NCBI GenBank assembly: GCA_035713725.1
Contig: DASTMZ010000224.1
Coordinates: forward strand, 1 to 21,618
DNA length: 21,618 nt
Direction: 5' to 3'
DNA from: DASQPR01 sp035713725
Lineage (GTDB): Bacteria; Actinomycetota; Actinomycetes; Mycobacteriales; Micromonosporaceae
Both the position numbers and the translations under genes were made by a program. Shown here in pieces: positions 8,009 through 15,761 of this stretch; the stretch's first letter is position 1, and the number at the start of each line of letters is the position of its first letter. The notes under the pieces are model-generated. The model did no database searches. It was not told the origin of the DNA and saw only the letters and a program-made list of their open reading frames with translations.

Positions 8009-8039
8009 GGTATCCGGATGTGACCGCCGTCCGGATACC
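8009..8039. repeat. Perfect 10-bp inverted repeat between the Roadblock and NRDE genes
   Basis: Arms GGTATCCGGA (8009-8018) and TCCGGATACC (8030-8039) are perfect complements around an 11-base spacer. On the minus strand the RNA hairpin would end immediately before the GTG at 8008 and lie about 48 bases past the Roadblock stop. It could be a transcription end for the signalling operon (no U tract follows), a translation-blocking hairpin, or the DNA site of a dimeric repressor controlling the NRDE gene. Confidence 0.75.
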
Positions 8040-8086
8040 AGCTTCGTTCGGCGCGTGGCCGCCGCAGGAGCTCTCGGACCGCCCGG

Positions 8087-8593
8087 TCAGCTCGCGATCG
8101 CGGCGCGCAGCTCGAGGATCAGCGCTGGCGTCAGCCGGCTACCGGCGCGCGTCGCGAACAGCGTCATCTCGTACGCCGCCGAGGCAAGGTCGGCGGAGCG
8201 CTCCGCCACGACGCCGAGCACCGAGCCGCTGCCCAGTGCACTGATCAGCAGGTAGCCGTCGGACATGTCCACCACGACACGGTTGAGCATGCCGAGCGAA
8301 TAAGTGTGTGCAGCGCCAGTCGCGAGGCTCGTCATGCCGGAGACGACAGCCGCGAGACGATCCGCGTTCGCCCGGTCGTTGATCGCGGCGGCCGCGACGA
8401 GCAGTCCGTCGGAGGACACTGCGACGGCGCCGAGTACGCCGGATGTGGTCTGCGTGAACGTGTCGAGCTGCCAGGTGAACGCCTCGGCCTCCGGGCTCAG
8501 CGGCGCGTCGCCGTGGCCGTTGAGCCGACCGGAGTCGCCCGGCGCACCGTCGTCCGCGAAACTGCCGGTTCCGTACGCATATGACCCGGTCAT
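8087..8593 (-). CDS. Roadblock/LC7 domain protein (CvnB-like)
   Basis: Small cytoplasmic protein of 168 residues with a Roadblock/LC7 fold at about 35-150. In actinobacterial conservons such proteins (CvnB) sit between a sensor kinase and a Ras-like GTPase. The region GVLGAVAVSSDGLLVAAA (52-69) and the strand NRVVVDMSDGYLLISALG (104-121) are typical. The first 30 residues are Gly/Ser-rich and probably disordered. The ATG overlaps the kinase stop codon in an ATGA arrangement, so the two are translationally coupled and probably made in fixed ratio. The usual partners after it, a DUF742 protein and a GTPase, are missing: the next gene is the NRDE protein, beyond an inverted repeat. Confidence 0.87.
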   Translation of the reverse strand: MTGSYAYGTGSFADDGAPGDSGRLNGHGDAPLSPEAEAFTWQLDTFTQTTSGVLGAVAVSSDGLLVAAAAINDRANADRLAAVVSGMTSLATGAAHTYSLGMLNRVVVDMSDGYLLISALGSGSVLGVVAERSADLASAAYEMTLFATRAGSRLTPALILELRAAIAS

Positions 8594-11508
8594 CGAATGC
8601 GCCCCTCGTCGTCGATGCGGTCGCCGGCCGCCTCGTCGAGTGCCCGCGTGACGCCGCGCTCAAACTCCTCGACCAGGCCGCGCGCCTCGTCCGGGTCCAA
8701 GGTACGAAACGCTGGCACGTCGATCTGGTGCTCGGCCGGGGCGGTGGCCCCGGGTACGCGTCGCAACAGCCCGGACGTGGCAATGCCGCCGGGCGGGGCT
8801 CCGGACGGCGCCTGGTTATCGGTGGCGGCCGGCGACTCTTGTACGGAAGGTGCATCGACGGCGTTGCTATCGCTTTCGACCGGCGCCGCTTCGGCCGAGG
8901 CCACAGGCGCGGAACCCGCTTCTGGCGCGACGTCGTTCCCTTCGGCGTCGGGCCGCCGGACGTAGCGCGCGACGCCACCGGCGGGGAACACCGCACTTTC
9001 GCTGAACGGGCCTTCGCCGGCCATGTCGCCGCCGGCCATGTCCTCGCCGGCCAGGTCATCCCCGGCCATGTCGTCGCCGCCGGTGTCGTTACCGGACGTG
9101 ACGTCGTCGGCTGTGACGTCGGCGGGCGGCGCGGGCGGTTCCGCCGGACGAGCTCCGCCGCGACCAAATTCGCGCAGCGAGCCGGCAAACCGCCCCTTCG
9201 GACGCAACAGCTCCGCGCCCGGGTCCGGTGGGCCGAACGGACCGCCGCCGGCGGCGTACCCAGTGCCGGCGCGCGGCAGGTCTACGTCGGCGTACGGAAG
9301 CTCGCCGCTGTCGCCGGTCGCCGGACCGTTCGCGCCAGCGTCGTCGGAAGTCACGGTGGCCGAGGCCGATGCGGAACTCGTCGATGCCGAACTCGTCGGG
9401 CCGGGCGGCAGCGCGGGCTGCGCGGGCGGCAGCACCTCGAACGCGTTCCACGTTTCGCCGCGGCCGAGAACTGCGGACGCGTGCTCGAAATGCTCGATGT
9501 TGAACGGTCGCGAGTCCAACGCCGGCACCGGCGCCGCGGCCCGACCGACCGCCACGCCGACCAGGTTTGCGCCCACTCCGCGCGGTCGGGGAATGTCTGC
9601 ATCGGCGACCACTGGCGCGGTCGCTCTGGCGGTGTCGGCCGGCGTCACCGTGCCGACGTGGCGGCCAAGGTCGACGATGACGGTTGTACCGGCGCCCGGC
9701 GTGTGCTCGAACGTCACCACGAAGTCATAACGGCGCGCGATCCTACCGACGAGGAAGAGTCCCAGCGCACCGGTCGACGCGAGGTCGAGTCGTTCCGGCT
9801 CGGCAAGTCGGGCGTTCACGGTGGCAAGCTGCTCGTCGGACATGCCGATGCCCTCGTCGACGATCGACACGCTGTGGTCGTAGGGCCGTGCCAACACGCG
9901 TACCCGAGAAGCTGGCGGCGAATACGCCGTGGCGTTCGCGATCAGCTCGGCAAAGAGCAGCACTGCGTCGTCGATGACGACCGGCTGGACCATCGTGCTG
10001 GCCGGCACGAAGACGTCCACCCGACTCTCGCTCTCGATTTCGTCCGCCGCAAGCTGGATGAGGTCGGCGAGCGCCATGGGCGTGACGTATCCGCTCTCGT
10101 CCGCCGCGTGGCGTCCGTTGGCGGCCGAGTCAGACAGCGTGATGAGGCTCGCAGTGGCACGGCGCAGCCGGTGGGTCACGTGGTCGAGGCGACGAAGCAC
10201 GGTGCGGGTCGCCGGATCCGTTTCGGCGCGTTCCAACCGATCGATGATCGAAACCTGCCGGGCGACAAGATTCGCCGCGCGGCGGGTGGCGTTGCCCGTC
10301 ATCTGTACGAGGTTTCGCCGCGCGGCGGCCTGCCGCTCGACGACCGAGGTCGCGGTGCGCTGCGTACGGACGAACACTCGCGCGAGGTCGCCGGCCTCGG
10401 TGGGGGCGGTCACCGGAAGGGCTTGGATGGGTACGTGATCGGCCGCCTCTGTCTCGTCGTCGGCGACCCGTCGTAGCTGTGTGACGGTGTGGTCGGCGGC
10501 GTCGGACTCGGCCAGCGCCAGGCCGCCCAGGGTCCGCGAGACGGATCGGATCACCAGCCAGGCGGCGAGCGCCATCAGCAGCACGATGAGCGCGGTGACC
10601 CCGGCGACGACGTATGCCACGATCAGGTCGCCACGCTGCTGGCTCGCGACCGCGCTCCGGACGTCGGCCGCGATCTTCGCCTCCACGAGGCGCCCGAGCT
10701 GCACGTAGGACACGAGTTGCGGATACAAGTCGGTGGGCGAGAGTGTCGCCACTGTGCTGCGTGGCGCGGACGCGAACGCGGTGACGAACGACGGCCCGAC
10801 GCGCTCGACGTACGCCGTCGTCACGATCCGGTAGAGGTCGCGCTGCGATGCGGACGCGTACGTGGCGAACTGCGCTTCGAGCCCCTGCGCGGCCTGCGCC
10901 GCGGCGGCGTAGTCGACGACCGACGCCTCGGATAGCTGCACCGTCGCGACGAGGAGGTCGGCCGCGCTCGCCGCGTGGCGTGCGTCGATCCGCAACATCG
11001 TGTCGAGCGCGAGGACCTGCCGACCAGCGGTGGTCGAAGGGTCGGCGAACTGCGGTAGCGACAATGAATCGATGATCGCCTCGATCGCCGCGCTGAACGC
11101 CGCTACCGCGGCCGCGGGCGTCTCGCGTCCTGCCGTGATGCTCTGACGCACGGCGTCCAGCGCTGCCGCGGAGTCGATCGCGGCCTGGACCCTTGCCGGC
11201 ATCCCACTGCCGAGCGCGTTCTTGACGTCGGCGACGCGATCGTCGACCTGGCTGGACGCGCTGTCCAAATCGACGGCAGTCTGCGTGCCCTCGAGGAACC
11301 CGACGGACGCGAGCTCTTCCGATTCGAGACTCTGCAACACTCCGCCGACCTGGTTCGCAACGAGCATGGCGTGCGAGACGTCGCCGGCACGCTCGGCTCG
11401 GACCAGCCGACCCCCCACGATCACCGCCCCGAACGCGAGCACCGCGACGAGGAGTACGGCAACGAGCGCGGTCACACGCCGACGCACGCTCATGTTATTT
11501 AGCGACAC
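8590..11508 (-). CDS. Nitrate/nitrite-sensor-type histidine kinase (CvnA-like)
   Basis: Membrane histidine kinase of 972 residues. Order: membrane segment 10-32; an all-helical extracytoplasmic sensor region of NIT type at about 45-290; membrane segment 297-320; a HAMP-like linker; a dimerisation helix pair 385-460 holding LDHVTHRLRR (His443 is the candidate phosphoacceptor, as in the LDHLATR motif of this family). The HATPase_c domain follows with N box ELIANATAYS (521-530), G1 DEGIGM (551-556) and G2 STGALGLFLVGRIARRY (578-594). A long acidic, Pro/Ala-rich tail (620-972) ends with a GLLRRVPGA motif at 913-921 and a terminal helix seen in conservon kinases. GTG at 11508 overlaps the upstream gene by 14 bases and has a G-rich stretch ahead of it. 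ATG at 11493 is an alternative. No response regulator gene is adjacent. Confidence 0.88.
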   Translation of the reverse strand: MSLNNMSVRRRVTALVAVLLVAVLAFGAVIVGGRLVRAERAGDVSHAMLVANQVGGVLQSLESEELASVGFLEGTQTAVDLDSASSQVDDRVADVKNALGSGMPARVQAAIDSAAALDAVRQSITAGRETPAAAVAAFSAAIEAIIDSLSLPQFADPSTTAGRQVLALDTMLRIDARHAASAADLLVATVQLSEASVVDYAAAAQAAQGLEAQFATYASASQRDLYRIVTTAYVERVGPSFVTAFASAPRSTVATLSPTDLYPQLVSYVQLGRLVEAKIAADVRSAVASQQRGDLIVAYVVAGVTALIVLLMALAAWLVIRSVSRTLGGLALAESDAADHTVTQLRRVADDETEAADHVPIQALPVTAPTEAGDLARVFVRTQRTATSVVERQAAARRNLVQMTGNATRRAANLVARQVSIIDRLERAETDPATRTVLRRLDHVTHRLRRATASLITLSDSAANGRHAADESGYVTPMALADLIQLAADEIESESRVDVFVPASTMVQPVVIDDAVLLFAELIANATAYSPPASRVRVLARPYDHSVSIVDEGIGMSDEQLATVNARLAEPERLDLASTGALGLFLVGRIARRYDFVVTFEHTPGAGTTVIVDLGRHVGTVTPADTARATAPVVADADIPRPRGVGANLVGVAVGRAAAPVPALDSRPFNIEHFEHASAVLGRGETWNAFEVLPPAQPALPPGPTSSASTSSASASATVTSDDAGANGPATGDSGELPYADVDLPRAGTGYAAGGGPFGPPDPGAELLRPKGRFAGSLREFGRGGARPAEPPAPPADVTADDVTSGNDTGGDDMAGDDLAGEDMAGGDMAGEGPFSESAVFPAGGVARYVRRPDAEGNDVAPEAGSAPVASAEAAPVESDSNAVDAPSVQESPAATDNQAPSGAPPGGIATSGLLRRVPGATAPAEHQIDVPAFRTLDPDEARGLVEEFERGVTRALDEAAGDRIDDEGRIR
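9016..9075. repeat. 15-bp tandem repeat coding for pentapeptide repeats in the kinase tail
   Basis: Four in-frame 15-bp units (9016-9030, 9031-9045, 9046-9060, 9061-9075), with a decayed fifth to 9090, each near GCCGGCCATGTCGCC. On the coding strand they give acidic pentapeptides of the form (G/D/E)D(M/L)AG at about residues 812-831 of the kinase. They lie in a low-complexity linker, so length variation by slippage would probably be tolerated. Confidence 0.85.
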
Positions 11509-13033
11509 CGTTGCGCCCCCAGTCGTCGGACGCGGCTTCGCCGTTGCCGGAACGGGTTTCCGAGGATGACGACGGCCGGCGATGATGCGTCACACCGGCC
11601 GGCAAGAGTTCGCGATGCTCGGCCGCCGCCGCCGGCCCGCCGGCCGATGCCGGCCCACCCGCCGCCGGCCCGCCGGCCGATGCCGGTGCGGCGTGATCCG
11701 GTGCGGTGGACGGCTCCGATGCGCCGGCCGGCGCGCTCGCCGCACCAAATTGCGGCGGCATCACCGCGGCGGGTGGCGGCATGATCTGCTGCCGGCGCCG
11801 CGGTAGCGGTTCTCCCTCGTCGAAGCGTTGCTGTCCACCGTGCGGCAATGCCGTCAACGAAGGCGGCGCACCGGCGCCGTGGCGCCCGCCGGCAGGCGCG
11901 CCGATGTCTACTCGCGTATCGGCGCCGGTAACCGCGCGTCCGAGGTCGGAAGCGTACGCAAGACCGGCCGCGCGTGGCTCCGGCCCGTGCGCGACACGGG
12001 TGGCACCGGGCCCTTTGGCGTCAGTTGGAGTGAGGTCGGTCAGTGGCAGATCACGGCGACGGATAGCCGCGATCGTCATCGGTACACAGGCGATGAGAAC
12101 CGCAAGCGCGGCGATCCCGATGGTCATATCGCGGCTGCGCTGCGTGTCAGTGATCCGGGCCGACAGCAGGTCGTCCATGGTGCGCAGGATCGAGGTGGCC
12201 AGCGCGTCGGCGGAGGCGCGAACCGCCGTCGCGGCGGCCACCGCGTCAGCCGCATCCGTGCTCGACGACCCGGTGCTCGGTGCCGCGCCAATCGCGATGA
12301 GTGCCGCCGCGTCCAGACCGAACCGATCGGCGGCGCTCAGCGTCTGGTCGCTGATCGCCGCGTCGGGTGACGCCGCGGAGGCGTTCTGTACGTCAACGGC
12401 AACGTCGGCGGCATCCCGTTGGACGGCCGCTCGCAGGTCGGCACCCGATCCACCGGAGCCGAGGACGAGCTGGTCGGCGTACCGGCCGGACATCACGATC
12501 GCCTCGGGAAGGTCGGCCGTCACGGCGGCTTGCAGTGCGACGCTCTCCGGGTGTGCATCGCCGTCCAGGCCGGAGCTGGCGCGCACCTTGTCGGTAAGCG
12601 ACAGCAATTGGTCGGTGATGTCCTCGTACGCCGCGAGGGCGTCGGCCGGCGCGAGCTGTGTCCGGGTGTGCAGTTGCTGGATGCGATTGTCCACATTCGC
12701 CCAGATGGTTTGGGTACGCAATGCCGCGCCGTACGACTCGTCGACGCTCGTGACTGCGAGTGCCGCACGGTCGACCGGCCGGAGGTCGGGCGTATCGCCG
12801 GCGACCGCGGCGGATTCGGCCACCACGACGGACACGATCGTCTGCTCCAACGCTCGGACATATGCCACGCCGTGGCGCTCGGTAGTGGCCGCGTCGAGCG
12901 AACGTTGCTCATTGCCCCAGGCCTGCATGAACAGGACAGCGGTGGGCACCAGCACGGCGATCGCGAGCAGCGCGCGCCACGCGATCGCCCGGTGTCGGGT
13001 TCGCGCGCTGTCAAGCTGCGCAAATGTCGTCAT
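11495..13033 (-). CDS. Two-pass membrane protein with sensor-like layout and no output domain
   Basis: I do not recognise a named family. The 512 residues show a short basic N-terminus, membrane segment 20-37, and a helical, Ala/Asp-rich extracytoplasmic region 38-300 with heptad-like stretches. A second membrane segment at 303-323 is followed by IRRRD, then a cytoplasmic tail of about 185 residues rich in Pro, Ala and Gly. This copies the front half of the neighbouring kinase (segment, helical sensor, segment) but has no HAMP, dimerisation or ATPase motifs. The start is ATG at 13033 with AGAGG eight bases upstream; upstream frame extensions have no ribosome site. It overlaps the kinase start by 14 bases, so it is the first gene of the signalling operon. 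It may be a co-receptor or stimulus-modulating partner of the kinase; that is inference from layout and coupling. Confidence 0.75.
   Translation of the reverse strand: MTTFAQLDSARTRHRAIAWRALLAIAVLVPTAVLFMQAWGNEQRSLDAATTERHGVAYVRALEQTIVSVVVAESAAVAGDTPDLRPVDRAALAVTSVDESYGAALRTQTIWANVDNRIQQLHTRTQLAPADALAAYEDITDQLLSLTDKVRASSGLDGDAHPESVALQAAVTADLPEAIVMSGRYADQLVLGSGGSGADLRAAVQRDAADVAVDVQNASAASPDAAISDQTLSAADRFGLDAAALIAIGAAPSTGSSSTDAADAVAAATAVRASADALATSILRTMDDLLSARITDTQRSRDMTIGIAALAVLIACVPMTIAAIRRRDLPLTDLTPTDAKGPGATRVAHGPEPRAAGLAYASDLGRAVTGADTRVDIGAPAGGRHGAGAPPSLTALPHGGQQRFDEGEPLPRRRQQIMPPPAAVMPPQFGAASAPAGASEPSTAPDHAAPASAGGPAAGGPASAGGPAAAAEHRELLPAGVTHHRRPSSSSETRSGNGEAASDDWGRNGVAK
11628..11686. repeat. 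33-bp-period direct repeat in the membrane protein tail
   Basis: A 26-bp sequence beginning GCCGCCGGCCCG and ending GATGCCGG occurs at 11628-11653 and again, identical, at 11661-11686. The period is 33 bp, exactly eleven codons, giving a twice-repeated PASAGGPAA(A/G) unit near residues 450-470 of the encoded protein. It lies in the disordered tail and is probably a coding duplication. Confidence 0.85.
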
Positions 13034-13127
13034 CCGCCGAACCTCTGCATAGCTAAGGGACGGCTTGCGCGGCAACCGATCGTGGGGAGTGCATGCCGGT
13101 ACGCGCGGATTAGCCGACGCCGGAGTG

Positions 13128-13133
13128 TATCTA
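13128..13133 (-). promoter_or_regulatory. Possible -10 element for the signalling operon
   Basis: On the minus strand this reads TAGATA, about 95 bases before the ATG at 13033. A weak -35-like TCGATG lies 17 bases upstream of it. The 179-base gap 13034-13212 between the exporter stop and this operon is the only place for an operon-specific promoter, but the match is poor. Confidence 0.25.
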
Positions 13134-13212
13134 GCGTCGTGACGTCGCGTCCATCGATAGCCGCACCGAACCCGTCGCCCGGACCGCAGAGTCCCCCAGG
13201 CCACGACCACGC

Positions 13213-15501
13213 TTAACGCGTCACGGTCACCGGTGACTGACCGGCCGCCTCCGGATCGGGCATCGAGGCGCCCTCGACATCGATGTTCGGCAGAATCCTG
13301 TCCAGCCATCGCGGGACCCACCAGGCGTGGTCACCGAGCAGCGACATGATCGCGGGTACCAGGATCATCCGTACCACGCTCGCGTCGATCAGCACCGACA
13401 CCGCCATGCCTACCGACAGCATCTTGACGGTCGGATCGGGGTTCACCACGAAGCTGATGAAGACGACGATCATCACCGCGGCGGCGGTCGTGATGACGCG
13501 GGCCGTGCTGCCGATCCCGATGGCCACACTGCGATGGGCGTCGCGATTTCGGATGTACGCCTCGTGCACCCGCGAGATGAGGAACACCTCGTAGTCCATC
13601 GACAGTCCGAACACGATGGCGAACATGATCATCGGTACGAAGGCGGGTATCGGCACCTTTTGATCGAGCCCGATCAGGTTCGACCCCCAACCCCACTGGA
13701 ACACCGCCACGACGACGCCGTACGCGGCGCCGACCGACAGCAGGTTCATCACCGCCGCCTTGATGCCGATGGCGAGCGATCGGAATGCCGCCGTCAGCAA
13801 CAGCAGCGACAGCAGCACAACCGCGCCGATGAGCAACGGCAGGCGGTCGACCACCCGTTGGGTGAAGTCCACGTTCCCGGCCGTCGACCCGGTCAGGTAG
13901 GTGGTCGCCGGGATCGTCGGCAACACATGGTCGCGCAAGTCGTTCACGAGAGTGGTGGTCGCCGCGGCCTGCGGGCTCGACTTCGGAATGACGTTGAGAA
14001 TCGCGGCGTCACCGGCCTGGTTCACTGAAGGCGGGAAGACCGACGCGACGTCATTCGTGTGCGCGAGTGTCTGCTGCGCGTTGTTGAGCAGGGTCTGCGT
14101 CTGCGATTGCGACTGGCCCGGCGGAATCGAGACAAGCACAGTCAACGGCCCGTTCGCACCCTGTCCGAAACCCTCGGTGATGTAGTCGTACGCGCGACGG
14201 TCAGTGTCGGATGTCGGATCGGTGCCGGAGTCGATCTGCCCGAAGCGGATGAAGAACAACGGGATGGTCAGCACCAGCAGCACCAGGACAGCGGCGATCG
14301 CCCAGGGCCATGGGCGGCCGCTCACCCGGCGACCCCATCTGGCAAACGCACTGTTCTCGTGTGCGCGGTCGAGCTCGCGGAGGTGCTCCGCGCTGCTCAG
14401 ATTGGTGCGTGCACCAGACGGCGTCGCCGCGCCGCCAGCAGTCGAGGCCGCCTGGCGTTCGCGACGCTCGCGGCGGCGATCCACGAACGACCGGACCGTC
14501 GTGCCGGCCAGGCCCATGAACGCGGGTACGAGCGTCAGCGCAGAAAGCATCGTCACGGCGACGACGAGCGCGGCCGAGACGCCGAGCGCACTCACGAATG
14601 GGACACCGGCGACGAACAGGCCGAGGATCGCGATGATCACCGTGCTGCCGGCCACCACGATCGCTCCGCCAGAACGCGCGTTGGCCTGACCGATCGATTC
14701 GACCACGGGTACGCCTCGATCGATCTGCTCGCGATGGCGGGCCACCTGGAACAGGCCGTAGTCGACCGCGACGCCGAGACCGAGCAGCGTGGCGATGGTC
14801 GGCGCGGTGGTCGGGAACGTGAAGGCGGCGGCGAGCAAACCGAGCGTGGACAAGCCGGCGATCACGCTGAACGCCGCGGCGACCAGTGGAATCAGGGCCG
14901 CGACCAGCGAGATGAACATGATGAGCAACAGGATCAGGGCGCAGCCAAGGCCGATCGCCTCGGACCGTTGGTCGCTCGTGTGTTTGTCCACCTGTCCGGC
15001 GGCGTTGCCGTAGTCGACAGTTAGCCCGGCATCGGTGGCCGGTTTCGTGGCGTTGTGCAGCGAATCTAGGTACGCCTTATCGAGCGTATTCGGGTTCACG
15101 TCGAAGAACACCGGGGCGTACGCGATCGTGCCGCTCTTCGACAGCGTCGGTGAGTTGGGGTTAGCGAACGGGCTTGTCGCACTGAGTACGTGCGGCAGGT
15201 GCGCGACGTTCGTGACGGCCTGGTTGATCTGGTTTTCGGTCGCGCTCAACTGCTTGCCGGCCGGCGCCACGAAGACGATCTGGCCAGAATTCGTGCTCTG
15301 GTCCGGAAACTTCTCGGTGAGGAATGTGGTGCCGTTCGAGGACGCGCTGCCGGGCACCGTGTAGTTGTTCGAGAACGCGCCGCCGAACGCGCCGCGGAGC
15401 GCCACGAGTGCCACCACGATGACGAGCCAGACCGCGATGACGTACCAGTGGTGGCGTGCGCAGAACCGGCCAACCTTGTAGAGGAACTGGTGCACGGCCA
15501 T
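13213..15501 (-). CDS. MMPL/RND family transporter
   Basis: Inner-membrane exporter of the MmpL branch of the RND superfamily, driven by protons; relatives move lipids, siderophores or drugs. The 762 residues show the expected two halves: a first helix at 20-38, a periplasmic domain 42-180, five helices 182-330, a cytoplasmic linker rich in Arg 336-395, then the pattern repeats with a helix at 400-418, a domain 420-550 and helices 553-722. Both proton-relay Asp-Tyr pairs are present, D247-Y248 in VDYGLF and D636-Y637 in MDYEVF, equivalent to the paired residues known in MmpL3. The ATG at 15501 lies only two bases from AGGAGG, whereas GTG at 15495 (third codon) is eight bases away and may be the true start. 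The C-terminal tail is short, unlike MmpL3. The gene appears to stand alone, and its substrate is unknown. Confidence 0.92.
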   Translation of the reverse strand: MAVHQFLYKVGRFCARHHWYVIAVWLVIVVALVALRGAFGGAFSNNYTVPGSASSNGTTFLTEKFPDQSTNSGQIVFVAPAGKQLSATENQINQAVTNVAHLPHVLSATSPFANPNSPTLSKSGTIAYAPVFFDVNPNTLDKAYLDSLHNATKPATDAGLTVDYGNAAGQVDKHTSDQRSEAIGLGCALILLLIMFISLVAALIPLVAAAFSVIAGLSTLGLLAAAFTFPTTAPTIATLLGLGVAVDYGLFQVARHREQIDRGVPVVESIGQANARSGGAIVVAGSTVIIAILGLFVAGVPFVSALGVSAALVVAVTMLSALTLVPAFMGLAGTTVRSFVDRRRERRERQAASTAGGAATPSGARTNLSSAEHLRELDRAHENSAFARWGRRVSGRPWPWAIAAVLVLLVLTIPLFFIRFGQIDSGTDPTSDTDRRAYDYITEGFGQGANGPLTVLVSIPPGQSQSQTQTLLNNAQQTLAHTNDVASVFPPSVNQAGDAAILNVIPKSSPQAAATTTLVNDLRDHVLPTIPATTYLTGSTAGNVDFTQRVVDRLPLLIGAVVLLSLLLLTAAFRSLAIGIKAAVMNLLSVGAAYGVVVAVFQWGWGSNLIGLDQKVPIPAFVPMIMFAIVFGLSMDYEVFLISRVHEAYIRNRDAHRSVAIGIGSTARVITTAAAVMIVVFISFVVNPDPTVKMLSVGMAVSVLIDASVVRMILVPAIMSLLGDHAWWVPRWLDRILPNIDVEGASMPDPEAAGQSPVTVTR

Positions 15502-15503
15502 CC

Positions 15504-15509
15504 CCTCCT
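15504..15509 (-). promoter_or_regulatory. Shine-Dalgarno site that questions the MMPL start
   Basis: AGGAGG on the minus strand is a full match to the anti-Shine-Dalgarno sequence. The spacer to the ATG at 15501 is only two bases, too short for normal initiation. The spacer to the in-frame GTG at 15495 is eight bases, which is ideal. The protein therefore probably starts two residues later, at Val-His-Gln-Phe. Confidence 0.65.
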
Positions 15510-15550
15510 ACGCCGCCAACGCGCGATCCATCACACGGCTCGGAGGCTTC

Positions 15551-15576
15551 GGTCTTCGAACACCTGCCCGAAGACC
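15551..15576. repeat. 8-bp inverted repeat upstream of the MMPL gene
   Basis: Arms GGTCTTCG (15551-15558) and CGAAGACC (15569-15576) are perfect complements with a ten-base spacer. It sits about 50 bases before the transporter start, where a repressor site would be expected. It is also about 190 bases past the molybdopterin gene stop, so a transcription end is possible, although no T tract follows. The rest of the 15502-15761 gap shows no gene. Confidence 0.55.
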
Positions 15577-15761
15577 TGGCCGCCCACGCCCCAGACCAGG
15601 GATTTCTTGAGCCTACGGTGGTTGGTACGCGGCACGTCGGGCTTTGCATTGCTTCGCCTGGCGGCATCGGTCCTCGCGCCAACACGCTGGCGGCGTCACC
15701 CGTTGCCGGCGCTGCGCGTTCGGCGGCGCCACGAGTTCGGCCGCGCCAGCCGGCGGCAGCG

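Noticed and set aside
9016..9090. Short regular repeats as a possible CRISPR array
   Set aside because: The units are contiguous with no spacers, are multiples of three and lie inside a coding sequence; no cas gene is nearby.
8581..10476. A 631-residue open frame on the plus strand, opposite the kinase
   Set aside because: It is antisense to the kinase, whose domains are clear. Composition is Arg/Gly/Val-rich with no recognisable motif, as expected from the complement of GC-rich coding DNA.
13327..15024. His/Arg/Asp-rich plus-strand frames opposite the MMPL gene
   Set aside because: They are complements of a strong MMPL gene with both Asp-Tyr motifs and show no independent start signal or domain.
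15502..15761. A small gene between the MMPL and molybdopterin genes
   Set aside because: Open frames cross this gap, but they are continuations of shadow frames without ribosome sites or recognisable protein features.
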